Assembly (NCBI GenBank): GCA_963575745.1
Contig: CAUYUJ010020148.1
Coordinates: 576,367-640,366 of the forward strand
DNA: 64,000 nucleotides
Direction: 5' to 3'
Source: Prorocentrum cordatum
Taxonomy: Eukaryota > Sar > Dinophyceae > Prorocentrales > Prorocentraceae
Of the stretch, positions 21,913-32,835 are shown one piece after another (within the stretch, counting starts at the first letter, position 1; the number at the start of each line of letters is the position of its first letter). The notes beneath the pieces are model-generated. The model was not told the origin of the DNA, did not search any database, and worked only from the letters and a program-made list of their open reading frames with translations. Made by a program: the position numbers and the translations under genes.

Positions 21913-22199
21913 AACAGGCCCATCGAAGAACTTTTGCTCACTGCGCGTGTGCATCGGTTTGCATGGACCATCCCGCCGTGGGCGTCCAGGCACAGGAGTT
22001 TTCGAATCTGAGCGGGCTTTTGGGTATCGACAGCCTTGGGGCAACTCTAATCGTAAACGAGTTGGAGTGTGAACGAGTCTCAGCAGTGCGAGTGAGTCTA
22101 TGTCCATGAGTCTGAGTATGTCTAAGCTTAGGATGAGTGCATCTGCACGTCAGTGGTCTGTTCAGTCTGATCATCACTGAGCGTGACTGAATCCAGATA

Positions 22200-22615
22200 G
22201 CTACGTGATCCCTCCCTCCATGACGAAGCAAGGACTAGGGGTGTTCATGCAAATGCAGTGCAAAACCCTTGCGCTTCGTCGGCTGGCCCAGAAGATCTCA
22301 AGCAGTGGCTGGACCGTGATACAGCCAGCCACGCCACTGAGAGGAGAGGTCAAATCTATAGGAGCATACGTAAAACACCTTGGACTGCAGCCATAGGAGA
22401 GGGGCAATCTATAGGAGCATATTGAAAACATGGAGGATTCGTGTCTAGGAGAAAACGTCGACCACCAAGGGTTCGTGTCCCCGGGTATGCCCAATCTATA
22501 AGAACATACGCAAAACACTTAGGATTGGAGCCACAGGAGGGTGGCAATCTTAGAAACATGCGTCAAACATAACGGATTCGTGCCCCAGGAGGCCCAATCT
22601 ATAGGAACATACCTA
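22200..22615 (+). repeat. Diverged tandem repeat with CAATCTATAGGAACATA core
   Basis: The core CAATCTATAGGAGCATA or a close variant recurs at about 22345, 22410, 22491, 22543 (degraded) and 22590, followed by 'AAAACACxTxGGA' text. The phrase GGATTCGTGCCCCAGGAGG near 22572 recurs at about 28911, beside the retrotransposon. No coding sense. Confidence 0.65.
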
Positions 22616-22699
22616 TACGACCGCCTTGCGGGCGATAAGGAGGTTTGGGGGGGCATTGAGATCAAATGTCCACCCTGACAAACCTCCAGCCTGTCACCT

Positions 22700-22795
22700 T
22701 GCTCTCATCTCTCCCTTTCTCTCTGTCTCTCTCTCTCTCTGTCTCTCTCTCTCTCTCTCGCCCTCTCTCTCTCTCTCCCTCTCTATCAGAGTCTC
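22700..22795 (+). repeat. (CT)n microsatellite
   Basis: TCTCTC runs with interruptions. Confidence 0.9.
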
Positions 22796-22829
22796 CCTCC
22801 ACCACAATGATGATCGCGATGACGATGAT

Positions 22830-23535
22830 ATCCCACTATCTACCTATCCGTCGACCGACATATCGGTGAACCTCACTGTCGATCTTATTATCGACCTCAA
22901 AAGCAAAATGAGAAAGCCCGCCGCAGGCGCCGAAAAACGATTCGTTGCCGGACAACCACAGGACAACCATCGGCACAAGCACCAGACAACCATCAGGACA
23001 ATCACAAGACAACCGCGAGACAAGATGGACTTTTGGATCAGATAAGATGGTTTGGATTGGCCCGCCGCAGGCGCAGAAGCAACTGAATTGATGGATTGAG
23101 TTGGATAGATGGGATTGGGTGGGATAAGATAAGATGGGGCAATCTCGGTTGGGTAACATAAGATGGTTGGATTGGACAAGATGGAGTGGATAAGATAAGC
23201 TGGATTGGATAAGAAAGCCCGCAGCAGGCGCCGACAAAAATGAATTGATGGATTGGGTTGGGTGGGTTGGATTGGATGGGATACGATGAGTTGGATAAGA
23301 TAAGATGGGTTGGGTCGGAAGAAATGGATTGGAGTAGATCAGATGGACTGGATTGGCCCGCCGCAGGGGCAGAAACAAATGAATTGATGGATTGTGTTGG
23401 GTGGATTTGAGTGTGTGGATAAGATAAGATCGGACAAGATAGGTTGGATAAGATAAGATGGATTGGATTGGTCAAGATGGATTGGATCAGATAAGCTGGA
23501 TTGGATTAAAAAGCCCGCCGCAGGCGCCGAGATAA
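22830..23535 (+). repeat. Tandem array of about 150 bp with CCCGCCGCAGGCGC landmark
   Basis: The landmark CCCGCCGCAGGCGC or CCCGCCGCAGGGGC occurs near 22918, 23060, 23218, 23357 and 23515. The gaps alternate at about 140 and 158 bp and are filled by GGATTGGATAAGATAAGATG words. Confidence 0.75.
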
Positions 23536-23569
23536 TGAATTATGAAATTTGCGACATGCGTTAGCGCCT

Positions 23570-23735
23570 GGACGCCCGGGACACCCGGGACACCGCCCGG
23601 CTCAAATGGGACACCTCCCGGCCACGGGCGGACGGGAAACGGACTTTCGCTCCTACACCCGGGACACCGCCTGGCCAATTTGGACACCTCCCAGCCACAG
23701 GCGGACGGGAACGGATTTTCGCTCCTACTTCGGCG
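23570..23735 (+). repeat. Two-copy tandem repeat
   Basis: The block CCCGGGACACCGCC..GGACACCTCCC..CTTTCGCTCCTAC is present twice in a row, about 80 bp apart, with several differences. Confidence 0.7.
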
Positions 23736-23877
23736 TAGCTACAGGAGGATCACGCGCAGCTTAGCCTCGCCCGCACGCACGACACGAACACGAAACCGAA
23801 ACCGATTTCCCGGTGGGGGGTCTCCGTTTCACTGCGATCTCACCCCCCAACCTCCGACGTAAAACATATAAGATTGG

Positions 23878-24010
23878 AGTTACTCCTGGGGCCCCCTGGG
23901 GCCTCTTGGAGTCATTCGGGGCCTCTTGGGGCCTCCTGGTGCCTCCTGGGGCCTCCTAGGGCCTCCTGGGGCCTCCTGGGGCCTCCTGTGGTTTCCTGGA
24001 GGATTCTTGG
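23878..24010 (+). repeat. CCTCCTGGGG minisatellite, left of the retrotransposon
   Basis: Tandem GGCCTCCTGGGGCCTCTTGG words. The same words resume at 28795-28935, suggesting the retrotransposon split one array. Confidence 0.75.
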
Positions 24011-24516
24011 ACAATTTGGGGGCTCAGCGAGCGGATTGCCCACGAGCAGAAAAGGGTAACCACTGCATGAAGACTGCAACGAGAGCAGGCGCAGGAGGGA
24101 GCTGATTCTCCTGCTCTGTGGATAGCTAGCGTCGATCCATCAGCAAGCAGCAACGACGGGGGAGGCCCCGAGGGGCACAAGGGCGAGCAGGGGGCCACGC
24201 AAAGCAGCGAGAGGCGAACGGCGCACGCCCCAGCTTCCGCAAGCGGGAGCAGGGCGCGCACCGTTCACCAACCCACCGCAAGGAATGGCCCCCCGAGGGG
24301 AGGAGGAGGCCGGCGGCGGAGGAGGAGCGGGAAAGGCGAGAGGAGCGGAAGAGACGAACGACGGACGAGGACGACGAACGACGAAGACGACAGCAGAAGG
24401 GATCGTCACTCGCGTAAACACGAAAAACATCAAAATGCTCAGTAGCTGCCCGCGCATGGGCTGGTGGAAGACACGGCGAGAGGAGGGGCAGAAAAGGAGC
24501 GACGGCGGGACACGCT

Positions 24517-27500
24517 CTAAGCGTCGTCCTCCACCAGCTCTGCCAGCAAGCTCGGCGCGGCAGCCACAGCTCCGCCAGCCGAGGGGAGCTCCGCGTGCCT
24601 CCTCAGGACTGCTCGCGCCGTCGCCCGGCGGATCGCCACGGACAGGCGCTGGAACAGGCGTGCCGCGCCCGCCCCCAGCTCCTCGCCTCGTCTCCGATCG
24701 CTGGCCCGGGCAAGCCGGCGCAGAGTCTCGGCGCCAGTCGGGCCCCATCCTCCAGAGGGCTCCGCCACGAGGGGAATGAACACGATCCCCTGCTGCTGGC
24801 ACTGCCGCTCTGTGTCGAGGTGGTTCCTCTTCACCAACTCGTACTCCTGCGCCGCGCGCCCCACCTCCTGGAACGCCAGGACACGGGCAGCCTGCCTGTG
24901 CGGCGAAGACACCGCGAAGTCGAAGGCAGCAGGCGCCCCCTGGAACCAGGAGGGAATGTAGACATCTGCAGGCCGGCGCCCATTCACCTGGACGTCGTCT
25001 GGGCGGGGCGGTAGGAGGCCAGGTTGCTCGAGCGTCGGGTTGAAGCCCGCACTGGTGGCGAAGGTGCCGACCACGTTCCTCGCCCCGTTGTGCCGGTGGA
25101 CGCGATCCCCGGCCCCCGCGCATAGTCCTGCGTGCCGGCCGCGGCAGTCGCAGACGTCCTCGCAGCAGGGGCAGAAGTGCTCAGTCTCGTACACGGGCAT
25201 GAGGAGCCTGCGCTTGACCTCGCACGCGAATTCCTCGGGTTCGAAAAGGAGCCCCAGCTGCTCGCTGGGCTGCGCCACGAGGAAGTCTGACGCGCCAGGC
25301 AGCATCTCTGAATTGATGTCAGCGCGGTCAGCTGCCCCCAAGCCCGCCAGAAAGGTCTGGTGCCCGCGTTCGTCCACCGCGGCAGAGAGCTGCTTCTGCG
25401 TGGCCCTGTCGAGCGCCGCCGGGTCGAGGCCGTCCGCCGGCGCCAGCAGGGCGTTGTACGCCAGGAGCGCCTGCCCCTCCAGCGTAGCCGCGCTGTCCGG
25501 CGCCCACGCGTAAGCCGGGTCAAGGTCGCAGCACAGGTGCCGCGTGGCTGCGAGGCTGGCCAAGTAAGCGCCGGGCGCGTGTGCTGATAGCTCCCGCAGA
25601 CCGAGCCCCGCGTGGGCGAGCCCTCTGGCTGCCTGGTGCCACTGCGCGTCCGTCAGGTCCGCCGCCAGCAGGTTCGACAGCGCGCGCCGCTGGCCGTCGT
25701 CGAAGCAGTGCAACGCTTCCGAGAGCAGAGCAGACGGCGCCGTGCGGGCGCTGTACACGAGTTTCGCGTAGCTCGCGCAGTAGCGCAGGAGCGCGACGCC
25801 CACCTGGGGGTGCAGGTTGGCGAGCGCCTCCAGGGCGGGTTTCGTCTTGTCGGCGCGGCGCTGGGTGAACGCCTCGCAGTAGTCCTTCGCCCCAATAGGC
25901 GCTCCCAAGAGCTTGAAGCCGCCTCTGAGGACAACGCGGTCGACCCCCGTCTCTGCGTTCGCCAGGAGAGGCGCAGGGAAGAGGTCTGCCAGGCCGCCCG
26001 GCCTGCGTCCGCAGGGGACTACGAGCTCGCACTTGCCGAGGTGGAGCAGGAGGCCCAAGTCAGGGCAGCGGCGCTGCAGAGTCGCTAGTGCTCGCGCCAC
26101 AGCCTCCTTCGAGCCCGCCGGGAAGCCGTCGTCCAGGTAGAAGGCGCATAGGTCCAGGTCTGCAGCGCCCGCAAGCTCCTCCAACACCGCGTGTACGGCG
26201 AGGGCGAAGATCAAGGGCCCTAGCGGGTCCCCCTGTTGTACGCCTGCCTGCGAAGACATCACATTGCTGCCAAAACACAGATTGGAGGGCTCCGCGTAAG
26301 CCCAGCGCGCCCAGCGTTCCAGCTCCGGGAAGCGGGCACGGACAGCGCGCAACGCGGGGTCACGGTGCAGCGAGTTGAAAGCGTTTGCAAAGTCGAGCTT
26401 GAGCAGCACCTTGTCGTCCTCGTCTGCATTTCGCTCGCACCACTGGCGCACGGCGTGAACCGTGGCTTCAACCCCCAGGGGGCTGCAGCAGCCTGTCTGC
26501 AGCGGCCAGAGCATCTGGCGCGCACGACCCTTGACGTGGTCGCAGAGCACCTTGCTGGTCAAGCGGCGCAGGACCTCGCCGACCGCGATCGGACGAAGTC
26601 CCCCGTCGTCCTTTTCTAACGCCACCAGCTTCGCACCTGCCAGGTGCGGCGCCAGCTCCCGCGGGGCCTCTCCGTTGGCGAGGGTCTGGCACGCCGCGGC
26701 GAGCAGCTCCGTGACCGTCGCCCGGGTGGCTGGGGTCATGGCGTCAAGCAGGTGCTGTGCTCGGAGGCCGGAGGGGCCAGGGGCCGCCCCTTTCGGGAAG
26801 GCTCGCAGCGCCCGCAGCGTCGAGTTTGGCGTGAGCTCGGGCGCGGCCAGGAGTTGGTCCAAGCGCCCCAGCGGGAGGGCAGCCGCAGGAGGGTGCAAGC
26901 GCCCCAGCGCACGAGCTGTCTCCTGCGTGGGCTCGGCGAGGCCCCCAGAGGTCAGAGCAGCGCAGCCCTCCGCAGCGCAAGCGGTCGCGCGAGCTGCCCT
27001 CTGCTCAGTCGTCGGCGCCTCCTGCCGCCGGCGCCGCTGCCCTGCGTTGCGCGCGCGCGCCTCCTGCCAGAGCGTCAGGCGCTCCCCGGCGCCCCAGCGC
27101 GCGAGGCGGTCGATTGCGAAGGCGGCCAGCGCAGCTTTGTCCTCGCGGCCGGCGCGGGGCGGCAAGCAGAGCACGGCCTTTGCCACCGGCTGGAGGTCCG
27201 CCCAGGCTGCCACCGAGTTCTGCGTCGCAGCGTTCGCGAGGCAACGGGCGAACGTGCGGGGCCAAGCCGCCCGGGCCCGCTTGGGCACGTACTTCAACGT
27301 GGCGATTTCCACCTTGTGGATGTCGGCCAGGGAAGGGCGCGCCCCCACGCCTTGAGCTCCTGGTGGGCCGCCTTCGGCTGGCGGGGGTGATGGAGCTGGT
27401 CGGAGAGCGGCTCGGTCAGCCAGGCGGCAAGAGGGGTGCACGCCCCGGTTGGCGCCCACGCACTGGCCACACACACGGCAACGAGTGCGGCCATGCCGTC

Positions 27501-27690
27501 GCAACCATTCCGAACTCACTTCTCCCGCGCGCCGCGAGCTGTCCTGCAAGGTGGGCGTCCAAGTGCCGGCTGAGGCTTTGGAAGCTGGCCCAGCCCGGGT
27601 GCCTGGCCGAGTCCGAGCAAGGGCACCCTGCGACAGGGCAGTGCCACCGAGCCGGGGGAGGATCAACAGCCGGAGGCATCGCGTCATCAA
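24517..27690 (-). CDS. Retrotransposon polyprotein: reverse transcriptase and endonuclease
   Basis: 1057-codon frame. Residues about 300-610 are a reverse transcriptase: the first catalytic Asp lies in KLDFANAFNSL (431-441), then QQGDPLGPL (485-493), then the catalytic YLDD (518-521, at 26128-26139). Residues 839-868 carry a cysteine/histidine cluster (CPCC..CDCRGRH..C..HRHN). Residues 906-930 read RPADVYIP..DFAVSSP, followed by FIPLVAEPSGGW, the pattern of restriction-like (PD-(D/E)XK) endonucleases of R2-like elements. Residues 71-88 (CRVCGQC..GVHPSC) look like a further zinc-binding motif. The first 50 or so codons are probably a wrong frame, because zinc-finger coding lies in another frame there. 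All catalytic residues are present, so the element may be recent. It copies its RNA at a nicked target in the nucleus. Confidence 0.9.
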   Translation of the reverse strand: MMTRCLRLLILPRLGGTALSQGALARTRPGTRAGPASKASAGTWTPTLQDSSRRAGEVSSEWLRRHGRTRCRVCGQCVGANRGVHPSCRLADRAALRPAPSPPPAEGGPPGAQGVGARPSLADIHKVEIATLKYVPKRARAAWPRTFARCLANAATQNSVAAWADLQPVAKAVLCLPPRAGREDKAALAAFAIDRLARWGAGERLTLWQEARARNAGQRRRRQEAPTTEQRAARATACAAEGCAALTSGGLAEPTQETARALGRLHPPAAALPLGRLDQLLAAPELTPNSTLRALRAFPKGAAPGPSGLRAQHLLDAMTPATRATVTELLAAACQTLANGEAPRELAPHLAGAKLVALEKDDGGLRPIAVGEVLRRLTSKVLCDHVKGRARQMLWPLQTGCCSPLGVEATVHAVRQWCERNADEDDKVLLKLDFANAFNSLHRDPALRAVRARFPELERWARWAYAEPSNLCFGSNVMSSQAGVQQGDPLGPLIFALAVHAVLEELAGAADLDLCAFYLDDGFPAGSKEAVARALATLQRRCPDLGLLLHLGKCELVVPCGRRPGGLADLFPAPLLANAETGVDRVVLRGGFKLLGAPIGAKDYCEAFTQRRADKTKPALEALANLHPQVGVALLRYCASYAKLVYSARTAPSALLSEALHCFDDGQRRALSNLLAADLTDAQWHQAARGLAHAGLGLRELSAHAPGAYLASLAATRHLCCDLDPAYAWAPDSAATLEGQALLAYNALLAPADGLDPAALDRATQKQLSAAVDERGHQTFLAGLGAADRADINSEMLPGASDFLVAQPSEQLGLLFEPEEFACEVKRRLLMPVYETEHFCPCCEDVCDCRGRHAGLCAGAGDRVHRHNGARNVVGTFATSAGFNPTLEQPGLLPPRPDDVQVNGRRPADVYIPSWFQGAPAAFDFAVSSPHRQAARVLAFQEVGRAAQEYELVKRNHLDTERQCQQQGIVFIPLVAEPSGGWGPTGAETLRRLARASDRRRGEELGAGAARLFQRLSVAIRRATARAVLRRHAELPSAGGAVAAAPSLLAELVEDDA

Positions 27691-28345
27691 AGTTCAGCCG
27701 ACGCACTCCCTGCTCCAAGTCCGCAGCTCCGTCGTCCGCGGGGCGGTCTTGGCGGCGTGGAGGGGCAGAACCAGGTCGTCTGGCGACTCGCCTTCTAGCG
27801 CCCGCTCTGTCTCCCAATGGCGGTGACGACAGTCCTCGCTCGCCACTGCGGCTGCGGTCCCTCCTGGGCCTCTCTCCCCCCAGAGGGGTGCCTGGTGCAG
27901 GAGGTCCCTCCACAGGGAACCCCAAAGTTGAGTCGAAGTCCATCGTGCTCCATGTAGTGGCCAACGCGGGCGAGGCCATCACAGCAGCGGCAGCCGCCGG
28001 AGTCGACGCCCACATCCTGGCGACCGTGCCGACGGCAGCACCCGCCAGCGCCGAGACCGAGAGAGAACAGACGAGTAAGGCGAAAGCGCCCCCATACCTC
28101 ATGCCAAACTTGCTCACGACCTCGCGCAACCGGGGAACTCTGGAATGGCAGGTTTCCCGAAATATCATCATCGCCCCAAAAATGTCGGCATAGAGGGCGA
28201 CAATCACCGCGAAGACCCAGAAGAGGCACCCTGCGAAGCGCAACAACATGAGGAGCCCCAGGAAGTTGCAGGGCGACGTGTTCTCGACTCCCTCTGAAGC
28301 TCGATCACCTCCCTCCTCCTCCAAAGCGCCTAACGTCTCGATCAC
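27530..28345 (-). CDS. N-terminal zinc-finger part of the retrotransposon (different frame)
   Basis: This frame, open on to 27416, encodes a C2H2-type finger: WHCPVAGCPC..., then FQSLSRHLDAHLAGQL near its end. A finger followed by a second cysteine motif and then reverse transcriptase is the usual order of this element class. Coding appears to pass from this frame to the main frame near 27530 (GCGCGCGGGAGAAG on the minus strand). That is a one-base break in a GC-rich run: an assembly indel, decay, or a programmed shift. Residues about 28-65 are hydrophobic and may be fortuitous. The real start is unclear; an internal Met before DFDSTLGF, near 27950, is a candidate. Confidence 0.6.
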
Positions 28346-28794
28346 TCAGTAAAGGATGATCGCGAGCGCCTCCGAACGGCCTCGAACATGCCAAAATGTT
28401 CGCAATGCTTCTGGGGGGATCGGCGCTGGGGGAAATACCTCCAGGATGGCCGAAGACGTGCGGGCCCAGCGCCAGGGAGACCCCTCGCAGTTCTGCTGCA
28501 CTGCCGTGCCTGATGTCATGCACTCCACTCTCGGCTCTGAAGAAAGCTGCAATGTCCTACAACCTCCTTCCCTGACCTCCCCAATTAGGCACGAATCCGC
28601 GTAGGCCACCACAGGGGGCAGCAGCGCCACGTACGTGAAGAAGCAAGCGAGGCGTGACATTACGCCGCAACCTGCACGAGATACATTAGCTGCCCTGCTG
28701 GCCCATGCCGAGCTCTCTGAAGGGTGGAATGAAACAGATGGAAATAAAGTGGGAGAGGCAGGAGCAGGAGACGGCTTGAGCAGGAGACGGCTTC

Positions 28795-28935
28795 CTGGGA
28801 CCTCCTGGAACCTCTCGGGGCCATCTGTGGTCTCCTGGGGCGTCCTGGGGCCTCATGTGACTTCCTGTTGCCCCCTGGTGCCTCCTGGAGCTTCCTGGGG
28901 CCTCCTCGGGAGGATTCGTGCCCCAGGAGAGGCCC
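28795..28935 (+). repeat. CCTCCTGGGG minisatellite, right of the retrotransposon
   Basis: It has the same words and orientation as 23878-24010. It ends with GGATTCGTGCCCCAGGAGAG and then CCATTCTATAATCTATAG, matching text near 22572-22605. Confidence 0.75.
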
Positions 28936-30028
28936 ATTCTATAATCTATAGAACGCCCGAACGTTTTCGTGCGGTGAGTGCCCTCCTTCCCCGCCTGCTT
29001 TCCGCGGCCGCCCTCCTCCTCCTTCCCCCCCGCGCGCGTGCGGATCCCCCCCGCCGCGCTGCGACGGGAAAATTGTTGTCATCATTCTCCCTCTCCCTGC
29101 CCCTCCCCTCCCTCCCGCTTCCCCTTCTCCCTTCTTCCCCTCCCCCGCACCCCTCCCCATTTTTCCCCCCCGTTCCCCATGGGCGAAAAGCATATCAGCA
29201 TATCCATACCCGCGAAGGCCAGGCCTCCGGGATACGGGGCGTCCCCGCGGAACGCATTCGTTCGAACGCGTATCCGCGGGATCGCGCCCCGGAATCCGGA
29301 CCGCGCGGGCGTGGATATGGATACGCCCGCCGCTCGTGACCCCCGCCGCCGCCGCTGCCACCGCCGTTGACGTCGCCGCGCTGCCGCCGCCGATGCCGCC
29401 CTGCGATGGCCGCTGGCCGCTGGTCGCTGCGCCCGCCCCGCCGTCGCTGCCGGCGTCGCCGCCCCTGTTGTTGCCGCCGCCGCCGCCGCTGCCGCCACCA
29501 CTTGCCATCGTTGCCGCCGCCAGCCGCCGTCGTTGCCGACTTGTTCTTCCGCCCGCCGCCGCAGGCGCCGCCGCCGTCGCCCTCGCCGCGCCGCCGTCCG
29601 CGCCCACACCTCTTCCGCGCTTTGGCCGCTGGCCGCCGCGCCCGGGCCCCGCCCTGCGCAGCCACTGCGGCTGCGGGCGGGCGCCCCCCCGCGCGCGCGG
29701 GCGGGGAGATGGCGCGGCGAGGCTCTCGACGACGGCGGCGGCGACGACGACGACGACGACGAGGATGACGGCGGTGGCGGCGGCGGCGGCGGCGGCGACG
29801 GCGGCGGCGGTGGCGGCGAGGCCGCGCGCGTGGGGGCTGCGCGGGGCCGGGCGCCGCGGCCGGGCGCCGCCTCTTCTCGGCGAGGGGGCGCGGGCCCGCG
29901 GGGGCCGCCCGTGGCTTCTGCAGGACCGGCGGCCGGGCACGGCGGAGAGCTGTCGGGGCTGCAAGAGGCGGGGGGTCAACGCAAGCGAGGGTCCGTCAGG
30001 GCGCCGGATGTCGCAGGACCCTGCAGGG
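28936..30028. other. GC island, no gene recognised
   Basis: Pyrimidine-rich to 29200, then a strongly GCC/GCG-biased island (29330-29860) with open frames on both strands giving Ala, Arg, Gly and Pro polymers. No domain or splice pattern convinces me. Confidence 0.5.
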
Positions 30029-30213
30029 CCCAGACCCCCTCGAGTAATGAAAAAATCATGACAGAGGTTTTTCCTAATTTTCGGCCTCCGGGGGCCCTCA
30101 CCGGGCCTCGGGAGCGTCAAAAAACGACTCAGGATGCAAAGCCGGTCATGGGGAAAGGGTCGGGACCTCTGGGGGTCGACGTAATGAAAAAATCATTACG
30201 TCGGGGGTCTGGG
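30029..30213 (-). mobile_element. Family C short TIR element (C1)
   Basis: Ends CCCAGACCCCC and GGGGGTCTGGG. The hairpin at 30177-30203 has a perfect 11-bp stem CGACGTAATGA / TCATTACGTCG around five A. It is 185 bp, opposite in orientation to C0. In this copy both stem arms carry the AAT/ATT variant. Confidence 0.85.
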
Positions 30214-30405
30214 GGGCAGGGTTGCATCGGCCCGGGCTTGGGCGCAGGGTTCTGCAGGCTCCTGCATGGAGCTTGCAGGATCCTGCAAGGCTTGAGTGAC
30301 CGGGGTCTGGGTCGACCCCCGGGTCAGGAGATCCCCGAAGACCTTTCCCGCACCCGTGGCATCTGCAGGAGATCGGGGGCAGCGTTCCCAGACACGCTCG
30401 CGTCG

Positions 30406-30593
30406 CACAGTCAACCCGCACAGCAAGGACTATCGACTTCCTAAGGGTGCCCTTGCGTCCTTACGTCTTCGGTCATCTTCGGCCCATCCTCAACCACTCT
30501 CGATGGCCAGACCCGCCCGAAGAGCCTTGGCATGGGCGTCCCAGGCCATTGCATGCTTACCGCGCATCCTTACTACTATATGGGTTGACTGTG
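30406..30593. mobile_element. Family E short TIR element, copy 1
   Basis: The left end is CACAGTCAACCCGCACAGCA; the right end, reverse-complemented, is CACAGTCAACCCATATAGTA. Both continue into AAGGAC/AAGGATG. It is 188 bp. The partner copy lies at 51906-52084. Confidence 0.75.
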
Positions 30594-31560
30594 AAAACGC
30601 AGCGGGAGGTTTTGTCCGTTTTGGGGGTCCTCGCCTGACCCCGCGGCCGTCAAACATCGGCTCGGCTGACCCTGAGGAACGGGCCGGGCCTTCCGAGGAC
30701 CGCGCATGGAAAAACCTTGGGCATGGCATCTTCGGTTCACGTGGGTCCGTTCTTTGGGAACGGGACCGATACCGCTACCCTTCGCCCGTTTTCCCCTTTG
30801 TCGGCCTCCTGGGAGGCCCTGGTCGCCACGGCTGGATTCGCCTCGCAATCCTGGTCAGGACGCACCCCAGGAGAGGTCTTTGGAGTATCGGGGGCGGAAA
30901 AGAGGGGGGTGATGACTAGGGGGGGGGTGGATATCATGGCGGGGGCCATGATATTTACCCAGAATTCATGGCGCCTCTTCTTATTTCATTACGTCCCTGG
31001 CCCCCCCGCTAGGCCGCGCACATGCCGCAGGTCATGATTTGCACCCCCCCCTCTTGGGCACCCCCCTCTTGGCCGCTCCCGAGAGTAGAGGTATCAGTAC
31101 CTGGTGGCTCCCCCAGGGGAGAGCTTCTGAGCGGTCCAAGATCGCCGCAGCTACGACTCTCGACGCCACGCGGGCCAGAGCAGGCGGCAGAAACCGGAGC
31201 TCCACAGCTCCGTAGACGCCGCAGCCGCGGGCGAACCATAATAAACCTTTCGCCGCCTTGAGCGTTGTTCCCCCCCGACAGACGGGGAGGCCCCTCCCTT
31301 CTCGACTCTGGGGCCAGCATAAGGGAGGGACTGGCTGGCTCGGGGAGGGGAGGGGAACATCGAGCCCGAATCGGCGATACATCGCCCATGGATCGGCGAT
31401 GTGCCCCCAATGGCGAATCCGCGCGTTCGTGGGCGGTGTGGGCGACGTGGCCCTCATCGGCGATACATCGCCGTTCTGGGCTCGATGCCCCCCTCCCCCC
31501 CGGAGCCTGGAGCCTGCCCCCTCCCGCAGTTGCCACTCGAGAGAGCTGGGTCGCGCCCAG
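30594..31560. other. No gene recognised
   Basis: It contains a palindrome GATATCATGGC / GGCCATGATAT (about 30929-30955), a block 'GGTCAGGACGCACCCC..GAGAGGTCTT' (30850-30885) related to 41320-41350, and GGCGATACATCGCC words (31373-31475). Confidence 0.45.
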
Positions 31561-31564
31561 GAGC

Positions 31565-31690
31565 GCGAGGGGGAGGAGGAGGAGGAGGAAGAGGAGGAGG
31601 AGGAGGAGGAGAAAATGGAGGAGCATAGAGGAGCAGGAGGAGGAGGAGGAGGAGGAGGATGAGGAGGAGGAGGAGGAGGAGCAGCAGGAG
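31565..31690 (+). repeat. (GGA)n microsatellite
   Basis: Interrupted GGA triplets. Confidence 0.9.
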
Positions 31691-32656
31691 GTGATCGTGC
31701 TTCGCGCATCGCGGCTCGGGTTGGAGAGGCGCCCTTCTCCAGGGCGGCGGCGCGAGGGCCCAGAGAGAACCGCGCGTCGCGGGGCGCGGAGCGCGAGGTG
31801 CCAGGACGGCGGCGGGGGTGCAGCACGGGCTTTCGACCTGCCAGTTTTGACGGTGGTGGTTTCGTCGACCTCCATGGCCTCGCAGCAGCTTGCCACCAGA
31901 GCCAGCAGACGCCACTGCCTCACCAGGAACCTGCCGGAGACTTCCCCGGAGGGGGTCGGTGTGCCACGGCGCAGGTTTCCAGCGCCGCCGCACGATCGGA
32001 CCTGACGTGACCTAACCTGGGCCTTCCCATGCCTCCAGCGTCCTGTAGAACGTGGACCGTCTCTGGGCACAGGGGCCGTCAAGGAACGATCCGGGAGGAA
32101 AACCTGTTCCTGGGACGGGATTATACAGTCGGACCGAGGTACGAGATCGAAGTCGGTTCGGGGAGATGTTGTAATGTTCTTCGTGCTTGTTGGATGTTTT
32201 TGTGCATCCTGGGAAGGGCACCCTTGGCTGTTTTGTGTGTTTTGGCCGGCGGAGAGTCTCGTGTTCTTGAGGGATGTTCTTCTGTCCTCGGTTCGACTGT
32301 AGAGCTCAGGGCGGCCAAGTGCAGAAAGACATCACAGCATCGGACGTCTGGGCTAAGTTGTGGACTGCCACCCAGACTATGCTCTTCGTGGATGGCCCAC
32401 TGGCATCGGGATGGTATTTGGGGTCTTGGAGTCTTTCCTTGGGTTTTACCCCAGCGGGGCCCCCACATGGGCCGCCCCCGTCTCCCTGGGACAGCACACG
32501 AGACCACGGAGCGGCGCTTCCGAGGTCCGCGCCGGTTTCCGGTGCCCGCGCTGGATCAGTTTGCGCCAGGGTCCCAGAAGCCAGGTTCGAGCAAGCCAGG
32601 GTGTTGCCAGATCCAGCGGGAGAGAATTCAGGCAGTCCACATCATGAGGATACCTC
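31691..32656. other. No gene recognised
   Basis: Mixed GC-rich sequence. A degraded family C fragment may lie at 32030-32150 (TTCCTGGGACGGGATTAT). Frames on both strands are unconvincing. Confidence 0.4.
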
Positions 32657-32760
32657 GATCCAGAACGTTTCTGAACGCTCTCAGGGCTCTGGATAGGCCG
32701 CGGCGTCCGATAGACACATATATATATATATATGTATATGTATATATATGTATCTGTATC

Positions 32761-32791
<31 letters not shown>

Positions 32792-32835
32792 GTATGTATC
32801 CGTCAGACCTGCTGGCTCTCAGGGATGATTGATGT
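32657..32835 (+). repeat. Family K repeat with internal TA tract
   Basis: 'GATCCAGAACGTTTCTGAACG' (read as GATCCAGAACG + TTTCTGAACG) runs to a TA tract (32718-32790) and then GCTGGCTCTCAGGGATGATT. The flanking text matches 47339-47445, which lacks the TA tract. Confidence 0.6.

Larger units (their letters stand above)
24011..28794 (-). mobile_element. Non-LTR retrotransposon
   Basis: A minus-strand element with an N-terminal zinc finger, reverse transcriptase and C-terminal restriction-like endonuclease, lying between two CCTCCTGGGG arrays. No long terminal repeats are visible. The 3' end lies somewhere in 24011-24516; I could not identify a poly(A) or a target-site duplication. The 5' end is also uncertain. 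One frameshift near 27530 separates the zinc finger from the rest. Confidence 0.7.

Noticed and set aside
20983-22107. 374-codon minus-strand frame
   Set aside because: Crosses CTC/GGT microsatellites and a family C element; the homopolymer content explains it.
24140-25123. 327-codon minus-strand frame
   Set aside because: Overlaps the retrotransposon endonuclease in another frame; a shadow of it.
28939-30120. 393-codon minus-strand frame
   Set aside because: GCC/GCG-biased island with equal frames on both strands and no domain.
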